NCBI RefSeq assembly: GCF_008693185.1
Contig: NZ_VXKN01000003.1
Coordinates: 245,615 to 309,614 of the forward strand
Length of the DNA stretch: 64,000 nt
Reading direction: 5' to 3'
Source: Acinetobacter qingfengensis
GTDB lineage: Bacteria; Pseudomonadota; Gammaproteobacteria; Pseudomonadales; Moraxellaceae
This document shows, piece after piece, positions 53,332-63,219 of the stretch (the stretch's first letter is position 1; the number at the start of each line of letters is the position of its first letter). Below the pieces are notes generated by a model that was given only the letters and a program-made list of their open reading frames with translations, made no database searches and was not told the origin of the DNA. Both the position numbers and the translations under genes were made by a program.

Positions 53332-54789
53332 ATGACGGTTCAAACCTTCATCCCCACTGCTAAAGCTGCCACAGAAAACACTGTTACCCAGCCATCGCAC
53401 ATGCCTGTACCAACCGATAAGGCAGTTAAAAAACTGTATATCGAAACGCAAGGCTGTCAGATGAATGAGTATGACAGTCATCGTATGGCAGATCTTCTGG
53501 GTGACTCACATGGTTATGTATTGACCACGGATCCCAAAGATGCTGATATTTTATTAATGAATACCTGTTCCATTCGTGAAAAAGCACAGGAAAAAGTGTT
53601 TAGCGAACTCGGACGCTGGCGTAAGCTTAAAGAACAAAATCCTGAATTGGTCATTGGTGTAGGCGGTTGTGTTGCCTCTCAGGAAGGAGACACCATCCAG
53701 AAACGTGCCCCATACGTTGATATGGTTTTTGGACCACAGACCCTGCACCGTTTACCACAAATGCTGGATCAACATCATGAGCAAACTGCAAAACCAAAAC
53801 ATCAAAAAATCAAGTTAGTCGATATTTCCTTTCCTGACATCGAAAAATTTGACTATTTACCAGAACCTCGTGTCGAAGGCCACAAAGCCTTTGTTTCCAT
53901 TATGGAAGGTTGCTCCAAATACTGTTCTTTCTGTGTTGTACCTTATACCCGTGGAGAAGAAGTTTCTCGCCCATTGGATGATGTTCTGGCAGAAATTGCC
54001 ACGCTGGCAGAAAAAGGTGTGCGTGAAGTCAGCTTACTTGGCCAGAATGTCAATGGTTATCGGGGTGAAACATTTGAAGGTAGTATTTGCACCTTTGCCG
54101 AATTACTACGTCTGGTGGCTGAAATTCCGGGTATTGGCCGTATTCGTTATACCACGTCACACCCACTGGAATTTTCCGATGAATTAATTGAATGTTATCG
54201 TGATCTGCCGCAAATGGTTTCACACTTGCATTTACCAGTACAAAGCGGCTGCAATGATGTACTTAAAGCCATGAAACGAAATCACACCATTGATGTATAC
54301 ATTGACAAAATCGCCAGACTGCGTAAAGTTCGTCCGGATATGCATCTTTCCAGTGATTTTATCATCGGCTTTCCTGGCGAAACTGACCAGAATTTTCAGG
54401 AAACCCTGCAATTTATTCAGGATCTGGATTTTGATCATTCCTACAGTTTTGTTTATTCAAAACGTCCGGGTACACCTGCGGCTGAACTTGCCGATGATAC
54501 ACCAGATCAAGTGAAAAAAGACCGGCTGGCTCAGGTGCAAAAAATCATCAAGCAATCCAGCATTGAAAAAACAGATGCCATGCTAGGACAAGTCCATCGC
54601 GTATTGATTGAAAAAATTTCTGATCAAAATCCTGACTATCTAATTGGCACAGCAGATAATACCCGTCTGGTCAGTTTTGTTGGTAACCCTGAATGGGTTG
54701 GTCGTTTTGCAGAAATTGAGGTCACTGAAATTAAAACTTTAAATTTAGTTTATGGTGAACTCTTGAATCTTGAACCTGACGTGGCGTAA
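53332..54789 (+). CDS. miaB: tRNA-2-methylthio-N6-dimethylallyladenosine synthase MiaB
   Basis: MiaB is a radical-SAM methylthiotransferase that converts i6A37 to ms2i6A37 in tRNAs reading UNN codons. The 485-residue protein has the N-terminal UPF0004 domain with cluster cysteines ([28 protein letters not shown]). The radical-SAM triad CSKYCSFC lies at Cys194, 198 and 201, and a C-terminal TRAM domain follows. An N-terminal extension of about 30 residues before [10 protein letters not shown] is longer than in E. coli. phoH and ybeY follow on the same strand, the usual order. Confidence 0.97.
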   Translation: MTVQTFIPTAKAATENTVTQPSHMPVPTDKAVKKLYIETQGCQMNEYDSHRMADLLGDSHGYVLTTDPKDADILLMNTCSIREKAQEKVFSELGRWRKLKEQNPELVIGVGGCVASQEGDTIQKRAPYVDMVFGPQTLHRLPQMLDQHHEQTAKPKHQKIKLVDISFPDIEKFDYLPEPRVEGHKAFVSIMEGCSKYCSFCVVPYTRGEEVSRPLDDVLAEIATLAEKGVREVSLLGQNVNGYRGETFEGSICTFAELLRLVAEIPGIGRIRYTTSHPLEFSDELIECYRDLPQMVSHLHLPVQSGCNDVLKAMKRNHTIDVYIDKIARLRKVRPDMHLSSDFIIGFPGETDQNFQETLQFIQDLDFDHSYSFVYSKRPGTPAAELADDTPDQVKKDRLAQVQKIIKQSSIEKTDAMLGQVHRVLIEKISDQNPDYLIGTADNTRLVSFVGNPEWVGRFAEIEVTEIKTLNLVYGELLNLEPDVA

Positions 54790-54828
54790 TGTATAGGCAT
54801 ACGCCAATCACCTCAAAAAGGATTCGTC

Positions 54829-55923
54829 TTGACTGCAACAATTCGTCGTACTGTACAATTTGCGGGCATCCCGGTAGAACAATTAAAAAGTATGCTGGGT
54901 GCATATAACACCCACATACGCCAGATCGAACAACGATTGCAAACAACAATTTCCCAGCGCGGTGACAGCTTCTTTGTCGAAGGTGACATGGCTCAGGTCG
55001 AACGTACCGAAGCCATTTTACAGCGATTATTTGAAGAATCTGAAGATGCGCATCAAGTGACTGCCGATCAACTTCATCTGATCATTCAAAGTAGCCAAAC
55101 TGATCGGGAAATTGCTCCGGAACAAGATTTACAGGATGCTGCTGAAGCACCAATAGATGTGTATCTGCAAACCCGTAAAGGACGCATCAATCCACGTGGT
55201 GCCAATCAACGCCGTTATGTACAACGCATCTTACAAAGTGATATTTCTTTTGGTATCGGCCCTGCTGGAACAGGAAAAACTTATCTTGCAGTGGCTGCTG
55301 CCGTAGACATGCTGGAGCGCAATGAAATTCAACGAATTTTACTGGTACGTCCGGCAGTAGAAGCTGGTGAAAAACTGGGTTTTCTACCCGGTGATCTTAC
55401 CCAGAAAATTGATCCGTATTTGCGCCCACTCTATGATGCATTGTATGAAATGCTGGGTTTTGAAAAAGTGGCAAAACTGATTGAACGACAAATTATTGAA
55501 GTTGCACCACTGGCCTATATGCGTGGCCGTACACTTAATCACTCCTTTGTCATTCTGGATGAAGCCCAAAATACCACGCCTGAACAGATGAAAATGTTCT
55601 TGACCCGTTTAGGTTTTGGTTCCCGTGCCGTGATTACTGGTGATATTACACAGGTCGATCTACCACGTGGACAGCAATCCGGTTTAGCACAGGCATTACG
55701 TGTTCTTGAACCAATCAAGGAAATTCACATTACCCGATTCCATTCCCGTGATGTAGTTCGCCATCAGTTGGTACAAAAAATTGTCGAAGCTTATGAAGTC
55801 TTTGATGATGAAAATCAAAGGATCAGTGCTGAAAAACGTGCTGAACGCAAGGCACAACAACAAGCATTAATGTCTGCACATAATCAGGCAGCCGATGCTC
55901 AACATCAAGATGATTCAGAATAA
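54829..55923 (+). CDS. ybeZ: PhoH-like ATPase (PhoL/YbeZ type)
   Basis: The 364-residue protein is the PhoH-like ATPase usually encoded with YbeY. Walker A GPAGTGKT lies at 144-151, [18 protein letters not shown] follows, and Walker B is [16 protein letters not shown], with [23 protein letters not shown] as the later motif. The N-terminal 100 residues form the KH-like region. It starts at a TTG (54829) with AAGGA eight bases upstream; no suitable ATG exists. The C-terminal tail is charged and Gln-rich. It probably assists YbeY in rRNA processing. Confidence 0.93.
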   Translation: MTATIRRTVQFAGIPVEQLKSMLGAYNTHIRQIEQRLQTTISQRGDSFFVEGDMAQVERTEAILQRLFEESEDAHQVTADQLHLIIQSSQTDREIAPEQDLQDAAEAPIDVYLQTRKGRINPRGANQRRYVQRILQSDISFGIGPAGTGKTYLAVAAAVDMLERNEIQRILLVRPAVEAGEKLGFLPGDLTQKIDPYLRPLYDALYEMLGFEKVAKLIERQIIEVAPLAYMRGRTLNHSFVILDEAQNTTPEQMKMFLTRLGFGSRAVITGDITQVDLPRGQQSGLAQALRVLEPIKEIHITRFHSRDVVRHQLVQKIVEAYEVFDDENQRISAEKRAERKAQQQALMSAHNQAADAQHQDDSE

Positions 55924-55934
55924 AAGGTTTTTCG

Positions 55935-56417
55935 GTGAAAATTAGTTTATCCCTACAACAGGATTTTCAGGTACCACAACTCAAACTTAAACGTGGTGAA
56001 TTAAAAAAAGTCATTAAAACGACTTTACACCATATCAACATTGATGATCATTGTGAACTTGGTATTGCCTGTGTCGATCTAAACGAAAGTCACCAGCTTA
56101 ACCTGCAATATCGTGGTAAGGATAAACCAACTAACGTTTTATCCTTTCCTTCTGATATTCCTGAAGATATTTTACCAATGCTTGATGCCCGGCCACTGGG
56201 TGATCTGGTCATCTGCATTCCTGTCGTGCTTACTGAATCACAACAGCAAAATAAAAATCCACATGATCACTTTACGCATCTATTGGTTCATGGGGTATTA
56301 CATTTGATCGGTTATGATCATGAATTAGGTGAAACTGAAGCTGAAGAAATGGAAACACTGGAAATAGAAATTCTAGCGAAATTAGGGCTGGATAATCCCT
56401 ATGATGAACGTGTTTAG
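55935..56417 (+). CDS. ybeY: rRNA maturation endoribonuclease YbeY
   Basis: YbeY is a metal-dependent RNase needed for 16S rRNA 3'-end maturation and ribosome quality control. The 160-residue protein has the signature [11 protein letters not shown] with zinc-ligand histidines 119, 123 and 129, and the upstream segment [11 protein letters not shown]. It starts at a GTG (55935), 11 bases after the phoH stop. In many gammaproteobacteria corC and lnt follow; here a metal-response gene pair lies downstream instead. Confidence 0.95.
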   Translation: MKISLSLQQDFQVPQLKLKRGELKKVIKTTLHHINIDDHCELGIACVDLNESHQLNLQYRGKDKPTNVLSFPSDIPEDILPMLDARPLGDLVICIPVVLTESQQQNKNPHDHFTHLLVHGVLHLIGYDHELGETEAEEMETLEIEILAKLGLDNPYDERV

Positions 56418-56463
56418 CTCAGGTATAAAATACACATCATACCCAATAAATTCAGTTGCCTCA

Positions 56464-56853
56464 TCAAGACAACTGTTTTATCACACCGCATTTTTCCATA
56501 CTACACATTCCATCGCAGCTTTTTCTTAACTGTATTAACTGTTCTATCAAATATTTTTGTTGTTCTATATGTTGATAAATATTTTGGATATGTTTATCAA
56601 CCAAATGATTGACTTTAGAGCAATTCATATCCGGTTGATCCTGATAGGTCAGTAATTGTTTAATTTCATTTAAACTCATATTCAATGAACGACAATTTAA
56701 AATAAACTTAATGCGATCTACATCACTTTGTTTATAAAGCCTATAATTCGACTGGGTTCTATCCGGAATCTGAATCAAACCCTGCTTTTCATAAAACCGT
56801 ATAGTTAATACGGAACAATTGGTTAACTTTGCCAACTCACCTATTTTTAGCAC
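56464..56853 (-). CDS. MerR-family heavy-metal-responsive regulator (CadR/PbrR-like)
   Basis: From a GTG at 56853 the 129-residue protein starts VLKIGELAKLTNCSVLTIRFYEKQGLI, the MerR winged-helix DNA-binding domain, followed by the dimerisation coiled coil. The C-terminus has CDGMCSMEKCGVI, placing cysteines as in Cd/Pb-responsive CadR/PbrR. A Cys also sits in DMNCSKV, as in that class. I prefer the GTG because it fits the family N-terminus; an in-frame ATG at 56913 would place 20 extra residues, over the promoter. It is divergent from the efflux gene it presumably controls. Confidence 0.88.
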   Translation of the reverse strand: MLKIGELAKLTNCSVLTIRFYEKQGLIQIPDRTQSNYRLYKQSDVDRIKFILNCRSLNMSLNEIKQLLTYQDQPDMNCSKVNHLVDKHIQNIYQHIEQQKYLIEQLIQLRKSCDGMCSMEKCGVIKQLS

Positions 56854-56876
56854 ATTCTTAAACCTGATTAAAACAC

Positions 56877-56907
56877 TTGACTCTATAGTAACTATAGACC
56901 CTTTAAT
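56877..56907 (+). promoter_or_regulatory. MerR-type promoter/operator with 19-bp spacer
   Basis: The -35 TTGACT (56877-56882) and -10 TTTAAT (56902-56907) are separated by 19 bp instead of 17, the distortion-dependent arrangement of MerR-family targets. The spacer holds the repeat CTATAG-TAA-CTATAG, a palindromic binding site. Metal-bound regulator would realign it to transcribe the efflux gene starting at 56946. Confidence 0.88.
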
Positions 56908-56945
56908 ACTCAAATATAAAATAAAAGTGACATAGGAACATGTGT

Positions 56946-58058
56946 ATGAGTGAATCTTGTGGTTGTGACAAAAAATCCTGTCAGAAAGATACTCTTCCTG
57001 ATTCCATTTTAAATTTATCGAATGCGGAAGATAAAAAGTTAAAGTTAACTACATACAGTATTCCTGATATGGATTGTGCTGCCGAAGAACAAATCATAAG
57101 AATGGCATTAAGTACAATACAAGAGATTCATCGACTGACTTTCAATCTTGCAGAGCGCCAATTAAAAGTCCTGCATACGTGTGATGAGTACATCATTACA
57201 GATAAATTAAAAACTCTGGATATGGGAGCACAATTAGATCTTACACAACAAATCCCACAACAACAGCAAATCAGCCTTTATTATATTCCCAAAATGGATT
57301 GCCATGCCGAAGAACAAATCGTGCGTCTAGCACTGGCAAATGTCAATGAAATACAGCAGCTTAATTTTGATTTAAACCATCGACAATTAGAAATTGTTCA
57401 TCAACAAGGATTGCCGATTATTAACACCAGACTGGAAGCACTTGACTTTGGCGCGCAGCTTATCAAAACAGATCAGTGTCAAAAACCACGAACATTTGAT
57501 CAGGATAATATTCAACAACAACGCAAAACACTTCAATTGTTATTGTTGATCAATGGTGTATTGTTCTTCATTGAATTTATTTCAGGGATTATTGCATCAT
57601 CGACTGGTTTAATTGCAGATTCACTGGATATGTTTGCTGATGCGGCTGTATATGGTATCGCATTATATGTTGTTGGAAAAGCTGCCAAATATCAGTTAAA
57701 AGCCGCTCATCTTTCCGGCTGGATACAATTGGGACTGGCATGTATGGTAATTTTTGATGTGATCAGACGTTTTCTGATTGGTAGCGAACCTCAATCCATG
57801 CTGATGATTGGTATTGGTCTACTGGCGCTAATCGCTAACATCACCTGTTTACTACTACTATCAAATCATAAAGAAAATGGCGCACACATGAAAGCCAGTT
57901 GGATATTTTCTGCGAATGACGTAATTGTTAATCTTGGTGTGATCATTGCTGGTGGACTGGTGTATTTGACCGAATCACATTATCCTGATTTATTAATCGG
58001 AATGATTGTATCTCTGTTTGTACTTAACGGTGCAAGAAAAATACTGGCATTAAAATAA
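56946..58058 (+). CDS. Cation-efflux (CDF-like) transporter with two N-terminal HMA-like repeats
   Basis: The protein (370 residues from the ATG at 56946, which has AGGA eight bases upstream) has three parts. First is a Cys-rich start (ESCGCDKKSC). Next are two tandem ferredoxin-like repeats of about 70 residues, each with an M-D-C-x-A-E-E-Q loop (Cys about residues 44 and 119), like heavy-metal-associated domains but with the second Cys replaced by Glu. Last is a C-terminal membrane domain of about six helices (from about 195) with ADSLDMFADAA and SANDVIVNLGV, matching cation diffusion facilitators. It probably exports Cd, Zn or Pb; the metal is inferred from the CadR-like neighbour. The ybaN stop lies four bases after its own. 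Confidence 0.85.
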   Translation: MSESCGCDKKSCQKDTLPDSILNLSNAEDKKLKLTTYSIPDMDCAAEEQIIRMALSTIQEIHRLTFNLAERQLKVLHTCDEYIITDKLKTLDMGAQLDLTQQIPQQQQISLYYIPKMDCHAEEQIVRLALANVNEIQQLNFDLNHRQLEIVHQQGLPIINTRLEALDFGAQLIKTDQCQKPRTFDQDNIQQQRKTLQLLLLINGVLFFIEFISGIIASSTGLIADSLDMFADAAVYGIALYVVGKAAKYQLKAAHLSGWIQLGLACMVIFDVIRRFLIGSEPQSMLMIGIGLLALIANITCLLLLSNHKENGAHMKASWIFSANDVIVNLGVIIAGGLVYLTESHYPDLLIGMIVSLFVLNGARKILALK

Positions 58059-58062
58059 AGTA

Positions 58063-58470
58063 TTATTTTCTAGTCCACATCCAGATTTGCACAGTAATCA
58101 TACACACTATCGCCCCGACAACAAACCACGGATGTGGTACTTTCCAAATCATCAATCCTGCCGCTAGACTCATACTCACCAATGATATTATTTTGACTTT
58201 TAACGGTAAGGTCCGATGCTCATGCCATTGCTGTAATATCGGGGCAATCCATCGGTTCTGTGTGATCCAGCCATGTAGGCGACTGGAACCTTTTGCTGCA
58301 AAGATACTCGCTAATATATAAAAATCTACCGTCGGTAAGCCCGGTACAATTATCCCTATCGTCCCCACAATTAAACAGATGATCGACAATACAATGCACA
58401 GCCACCTTACCCAAATTCTTTTGGATAGCTTTGAGTCACTGATATTTACACCAGGTGGCTGGTTCTGCAT
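58063..58470 (-). CDS. YbaN/DUF454 family inner-membrane protein, copy 1
   Basis: The 135-residue protein has about three to four helices and matches the DUF454/YbaN family: VGTIGIIVPGLPTVDFYILASIFAAKGS near the centre and PLKVKIISLVSMSLAAGLMIWKVPHPW at the end. Function is unknown, but it is linked to heme oxygenase genes in this genus. It is last in the sigma-FecR-receptor-hemO-ybaN group. Copy 2 differs at about four residues. Confidence 0.87.
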   Translation of the reverse strand: MQNQPPGVNISDSKLSKRIWVRWLCIVLSIICLIVGTIGIIVPGLPTVDFYILASIFAAKGSSRLHGWITQNRWIAPILQQWHEHRTLPLKVKIISLVSMSLAAGLMIWKVPHPWFVVGAIVCMITVQIWMWTRK

Positions 58471-58784
58471 GTTGTTCTTCCCTGAATGTTCTACTCTGAT
58501 GCTGTTATTCGGTTATTTCAACTGATCAAGATTGTCTAATAGTTGTCCAAAACGCGCAAAGCCTTCCAATGCACCCTCTATCACTTTGTCCTGATCTTCC
58601 TTGCTGAAATTCGCGTCATCCAATGCCTGTTTAAAACGTTTCCATACCCGCATACGGCCTTCCGGATAGGCGGCTAGATTACGTGCGCCAAATTCTGCCG
58701 ATAAACCCAATTTCGCTTGCGCTTCTTTAAATAAAAATGCTGCACCCAAAGTCGAACCTTCTGAAACATAGATCCAGCCTAAGG
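58063..58784. repeat. Direct repeat A, copy 1 (ybaN and 3' part of hemO)
   Basis: This stretch aligns without gaps to 63279-64000. By hand I count about 31 mismatches in roughly 720 bases, near 96% identity. The homology starts exactly at the ybaN stop codon; the bases before it differ. The copy continues past 58784 through hemO, but the partner is cut by the window end. Confidence 0.93.
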
Positions 58785-59103
58785 CTTCGGGATAGCCCAC
58801 TTGTTCTGTGGCAATCTCACTGCTTTGTGGTTCTAACCCTAAATCCTGCAAATCCTGTAAGGCAGCTTGTGAACGACCACGGACGTCTAAATCCGGAATG
58901 ATCTGTTCAACTTCATTATGCTGATACAGATTTTCGATATCTTGCTGGAAATAGTATTGTGCCAGGGTATGCTGGGCATAGTTGTGTCGATTGGCAAACA
59001 CTTGTGCCTTTTCCATCAGTTGTTCCATACGGTCATGTTCATGGCTAGTTTCGGTTTTTAGACGTTGTGAGAGGCTGGTACTAACAGAAGCTTGGATATT
59101 CAT
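58513..59103 (-). CDS. hemO: Biliverdin-producing heme oxygenase, copy 1
   Basis: HemO opens the haem ring with oxygen and electrons to give biliverdin, CO and Fe2+, freeing iron from imported haem. The 196-residue protein has LSQRLKTETSHEHDRMEQLM with the proximal haem ligand most likely His23. LGWIYVSEGSTLGAAFL is the distal helix with flexible glycines, and a KRFKQAL tail follows. A strong GAGGA ribosome-binding site precedes the ATG. It follows the TonB receptor gene by about 30 bp. Another nearly identical copy starts beyond the window's right edge. Confidence 0.94.
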   Translation of the reverse strand: MNIQASVSTSLSQRLKTETSHEHDRMEQLMEKAQVFANRHNYAQHTLAQYYFQQDIENLYQHNEVEQIIPDLDVRGRSQAALQDLQDLGLEPQSSEIATEQVGYPEALGWIYVSEGSTLGAAFLFKEAQAKLGLSAEFGARNLAAYPEGRMRVWKRFKQALDDANFSKEDQDKVIEGALEGFARFGQLLDNLDQLK

Positions 59104-59134
59104 GATTAATTCCTCGATTTAAATAAATTTTGAT

Positions 59135-61690
59135 TTAAAATTGATATGAAACGCTTAACTTATAATCTCTACCTGTACCAGTCATATATTCACCCAGATA
59201 CATTTTATAGTCCTTGTTAAAGAGGTTATCTATGCCAAGATTGACTTTGACTGAATCATTTTTTAATGGCGACCACTCTGCGAAAATATTATGTAATGCA
59301 TAGCCACTGGTACGAGGTAAAGCAAATCCTGATGCACCAACCGAATTATCAGTATTTAAAATACTGCGGTCGTGTCTATCCACAAATGTTCCTCTCCAAC
59401 CGATAACCAATCGATGTTCAGGAACTTTGACACCAAGTGTGGCCGTAGCTTTGCGTGGAGGAATTTCTTCAATCCATGTTTTTTGGGCAAACCATGGATT
59501 TACAGGAGAATTATCCCGCTGCCCACGAATATAGGCATAAGTTAGGCCTGCAAAGAAACTTGGTTGTTCATAAAAAATTTCGGCCTCATATCCTTGAATG
59601 GTATATCCGGTGACATTTCGATAAAATCCATGATCATAATTACCATTACATGCACTGGAACTCGCGGAACCACCTTGTGCAATGATTTCAGCTTGTGCCT
59701 GACAGAATACGGAACGATTACGGAAAATTTCATCCTTACCACGATTATGATGATAGGTTAATCGTACTTTTAACTGATCCTCATCCTGGAACAACCCATC
59801 AAAATTAATTTCATTGCCCAACCGAATTGCCAACATTTTTTCAGGTTTTAGATATTGGCTGGTTGACGGTACCGTTGTAGCGGCAGATTGTACATAATAC
59901 TGCTCATCTACACGAGGTGCCCGCCAAGTTTTACTCACATTAGCAAACCAAGTGAGATGATTGTTTTGCTGCCATGCCAAGGCTAACCGTGGTGACCATC
60001 CCGTATATGTTCTGGCCGAATAATCATGTCCGGCAGAAAGATCATTGTAGCGTGGAGCAAGATTGCCATAACCACGATTGGTAATATGGTCATAACGTAA
60101 CGATGGTGTGATGGTCACATCACCAACCTGATATTTATCCTCAACAAACGCACTATACATTTGCTGATCACCGGCAGGCATATAATTGGGTTCATAATAT
60201 CCATAATTATAATTGGCATTCGATGCATTGGTTTTATCGTACATCAGCGAATGCTGCTTCATTTTTAAATATTGCAGCCCGACCTTGATCTGGTGATCCC
60301 CATAATTTGTTTTCAAGTCGCTAATATTCGTTAATTTAAATGCTGTGTTCTCATAATTTACCCAGCTTTCATTACCTAATAATGAGGAAGACCCACTAAC
60401 ACTGGGTAATCGACTATCATGTTGTTTTGTTTCTGAATAAGACAATACTGCTTTTAAATGAATATATGGATTGTTCTTGGGTTGATATTCATAACCCAAA
60501 CTATAACTGGCATCGTCTTGATCTCGATAAACTAAACGTCTTTTCCACGCCTCATCATATCCATAACGTTCAATATCGGCTGCTGTAGGAACGGCATCCT
60601 GATCCCGCTTGGCAGCAAAAGGTTCCCAGCCTTCATGTTCACTGTACATGGCTTTTAATGAAATTTTTTGTTCATCCGTCAAATGAATATTAAACTTTGC
60701 CAGATACGTGTTTTGATCCTGTGCTGAATACAGAAATTTGGTACCATCCGGACGGCTAATTTCACCACTATCACGCTTGGTGTAATACACTAAACCATCA
60801 ACAACTTTATTGGGACTTTGTGCAAATACTGCACCGGAATAAGTATTTTGATTGTTATTGCTATATCGTGAGTATTTTAAAAAACCACCCAATTGCTGAT
60901 CTGGTTTTAAAAAATCAGTTGCATCTCTGGTATCAAGAACAACACTACCACCAAAGCCACCATTACCAATCTCTACATCATGTGGCCCTTTATTCACAGC
61001 AATAGTTTTTAAAACTTCAGGCTCAATAAAGACCGATCCCTGACGATATTTATCAAAAGTTTTTAATGAATCATCCACTGTGATGGGAACATCTTCTACC
61101 GCTCCCATTCCGAGAATATTAATCGTTTGCCCTCCGGGACGTGGAGAACCTGCAGATGATACACTGGGTAGATGATCCAGAAGCTGGGCAATATTATTTG
61201 CCTGATAGCGGTCAATATTGGTTTGTGTTAACTGACTTTGACCAAATTGTGTAGCGTCGCCATTGGCTTTGACCACAATTGCAGGCATTTGATATAGAAA
61301 ATTCTGGTATGTGGTATTTTTTGATTCCGTTGTCTGAACCATATTATTTTGTAACGATGTGGAAGATGCCTTTTCCACAATCATATACACATTGCCTTGT
61401 TTTTTGATGGTAAGGTTTGTCCCAGATAAAAGTTGTTTTAACGCCTGTTCAATGGACAACTGGCCACGCAACTGTGGCGCTGTTTTATTCTTTAGAATAT
61501 CGCCTGTATAAATAATTTCAGCCTGACTTTGCCTTGCAATTTGCTGAATTGATTGCTGTAACGGTTGAGCTGGCAAATTAACCTGAATATCCTGTGCGAA
61601 TAACGCTGATGAATAGAGTAAGCTACTCATCAATACAGTCAGTGTTTTTATTTTTAGCTGCGGCGCCTTATACAATGCGAATGCTTTCAT
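59135..61690 (-). CDS. TonB-dependent receptor with STN signalling domain (haem type)
   Basis: The protein (851 residues from the ATG at 61690) has a signal peptide ending near LFAQD, a secretin/TonB short N-terminal (STN) signalling domain at about residues 35-105 (NLPAQPLQQSIQQIARQS; QLSIEQALKQLLSGT), and a plug domain (VEDVPITVDDS). A 22-strand barrel ends in SVSYQF. STN receptors signal through a FecR-type anti-sigma when loaded. Linkage to hemO makes haem or haemoprotein the likely ligand. The intergenic region upstream has a weak Fur-like sequence. Confidence 0.9.
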   Translation of the reverse strand: MKAFALYKAPQLKIKTLTVLMSSLLYSSALFAQDIQVNLPAQPLQQSIQQIARQSQAEIIYTGDILKNKTAPQLRGQLSIEQALKQLLSGTNLTIKKQGNVYMIVEKASSTSLQNNMVQTTESKNTTYQNFLYQMPAIVVKANGDATQFGQSQLTQTNIDRYQANNIAQLLDHLPSVSSAGSPRPGGQTINILGMGAVEDVPITVDDSLKTFDKYRQGSVFIEPEVLKTIAVNKGPHDVEIGNGGFGGSVVLDTRDATDFLKPDQQLGGFLKYSRYSNNNQNTYSGAVFAQSPNKVVDGLVYYTKRDSGEISRPDGTKFLYSAQDQNTYLAKFNIHLTDEQKISLKAMYSEHEGWEPFAAKRDQDAVPTAADIERYGYDEAWKRRLVYRDQDDASYSLGYEYQPKNNPYIHLKAVLSYSETKQHDSRLPSVSGSSSLLGNESWVNYENTAFKLTNISDLKTNYGDHQIKVGLQYLKMKQHSLMYDKTNASNANYNYGYYEPNYMPAGDQQMYSAFVEDKYQVGDVTITPSLRYDHITNRGYGNLAPRYNDLSAGHDYSARTYTGWSPRLALAWQQNNHLTWFANVSKTWRAPRVDEQYYVQSAATTVPSTSQYLKPEKMLAIRLGNEINFDGLFQDEDQLKVRLTYHHNRGKDEIFRNRSVFCQAQAEIIAQGGSASSSACNGNYDHGFYRNVTGYTIQGYEAEIFYEQPSFFAGLTYAYIRGQRDNSPVNPWFAQKTWIEEIPPRKATATLGVKVPEHRLVIGWRGTFVDRHDRSILNTDNSVGASGFALPRTSGYALHNIFAEWSPLKNDSVKVNLGIDNLFNKDYKMYLGEYMTGTGRDYKLSVSYQF

Positions 61691-61779
61691 CCTCATATTA
61701 ATATCTCGTCTTCAATCAAAAAAATTGTTTCTCATTTGATAAGACGACTCAATTACATTGAATGTAAACCTGTTAAATA

Positions 61780-62667
61780 TTATTTATTTTTAATATTCCA
61801 TTCATTCTCATTAATCTTTTCGACTTTAACGGCTGCGACCTCTGGTAATACTTGCATAAACTGCTGATAACTCTCTTGATTAAATTGCCCATAGATTGCA
61901 ATATTTTTAGCTTTTTGATCCTTGAAATTCACTTTAAAATTAGAATATCGCTGAAAAGTTTGAACAGCCTGATCCAGAGGTGTTTGATTAAAAATAATTC
62001 TTCCTGATATCCATGCTTTTATGGTGTTTAAATCGTCAACCACAGGAAAAAGTTGATTATTCTGATTACGTACAGATTGCCCTTGTGTTAGCACTGTTTT
62101 TACCGTTTGAAACGGCAGCACACTAACTTCTACGCTACCGTCTAAAACGGTAACTTGCGTATCTGTTGCAGATAAAGCACGTACATTAAAGATCGTACCA
62201 ATATCCCGAACAAACATATTGCCCGAGCTTACAGTAAAAGAACGCGCCATAAAACGAGAGATAAAATTCTGACCATGCTCAACCGTAAATAATGCTTCAC
62301 CTTGTGTTAAGGTAACTTCTCTACTACGTAATTTTTGTTTAATAAGGATTTGCGTATTGGTATTTAATTTAATCTGACTACCATCACTAAGTTGAATATC
62401 CTTCTGTTGCCCAACTTGTGTGGTAATATTCTGCGTTTGATACGCTGGGTTATACCAATAAATACCAATTGCCATGGCGAAAACCACAAATACTGCTGAA
62501 GTAATTTTTTGCTTTCTTAAACGCCTTTGTAACGCACGTTTTAAAATTTCTTCTTTAGACGGAATATTAGGTAGAATATCGTCCTCAAAACAAGCGATTA
62601 ATTTTTGCATATCCTGTAATGTATACTGCTCTACATCATGTCCCTGAGCTTTTTTAGCAGATTTCAA
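61780..62667 (-). CDS. FecR-family anti-sigma factor/signal transducer
   Basis: The 295-residue protein has a cytoplasmic N-terminal region (LIACFEDDILPNIPSKEEIL), one membrane helix at about residues 56-75 (AVFVVFAMAIGIYWY), and a periplasmic FecR domain (LSDGSQIKLNTNTQI; RDIGTIFNVRA; VTVLDGSVEVSVLPFQ). A C-terminal STN-like/DUF4974 segment follows. It holds the co-encoded sigma factor inactive until the receptor signals. Its ATG overlaps the sigma stop by four bases. Confidence 0.92.
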   Translation of the reverse strand: MKSAKKAQGHDVEQYTLQDMQKLIACFEDDILPNIPSKEEILKRALQRRLRKQKITSAVFVVFAMAIGIYWYNPAYQTQNITTQVGQQKDIQLSDGSQIKLNTNTQILIKQKLRSREVTLTQGEALFTVEHGQNFISRFMARSFTVSSGNMFVRDIGTIFNVRALSATDTQVTVLDGSVEVSVLPFQTVKTVLTQGQSVRNQNNQLFPVVDDLNTIKAWISGRIIFNQTPLDQAVQTFQRYSNFKVNFKDQKAKNIAIYGQFNQESYQQFMQVLPEVAAVKVEKINENEWNIKNK

Positions 62668-63194
62668 TGCAATGATTCCTCATTAAATACCGGAATAAAA
62701 CTCTGTAAAGCCTTGGTTAAATGTTTGATCACCATCATTCTGGACATGTGTAATTGCTCAGCCACTTCAACCTGAGACATGCCATAGAACTGAATTAATA
62801 AAAATACGTCCCGGCATGTTTCCGGTAATTTATCAATTCGCTGCAAAATTAACTGGCTGAATTGCTGTTTTACAACCATTAATTCTTGTTGAGAAAATTC
62901 TGTAAATATTGCATTTTCATCCTGTTGTTCAATATCAGGATGTTCAAAATACTTATAATAGGTTTGATCTTTTTTGATATGATCCAGTGCAATATTAAAG
63001 CTCACCTTTTTTAAAAAGGCGATTGGAGAATTTAAATTGTTAAATTGCTCTGGTTTTTGCAAAATACGTAAATAGGTTTCCTGTACAACTTCTATTGCAA
63101 TTTGCCTACTACCCACTTTTTGACTAATATATTCAATTAAATCATCATAATATGCTACCAGATGATCCATTTGATTCATTGTTGAATTAGCCAT
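62664..63194 (-). CDS. ECF sigma factor, FecI type
   Basis: The product (176 residues from the ATG at 63194) has sigma-70 region 2 (VVQETYLRILQKPEQFNNL and LKKVSFNIALDHIKKD) and region 4 (LPETCRDVFLLIQFYGMSQVEVAEQLHMS) of FecI-like extracytoplasmic-function factors. It would direct transcription of the receptor gene when haem is sensed. A Fur-box-like sequence lies about 25 bp upstream of the start, so it is probably iron-repressed. ATGs at 63194 and 63179 are possible starts. Confidence 0.92.
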   Translation of the reverse strand: MANSTMNQMDHLVAYYDDLIEYISQKVGSRQIAIEVVQETYLRILQKPEQFNNLNSPIAFLKKVSFNIALDHIKKDQTYYKYFEHPDIEQQDENAIFTEFSQQELMVVKQQFSQLILQRIDKLPETCRDVFLLIQFYGMSQVEVAEQLHMSRMMVIKHLTKALQSFIPVFNEESLH

Positions 63195-63219
63195 GTAGCC
63201 CAACCACACAATTAAAAAC

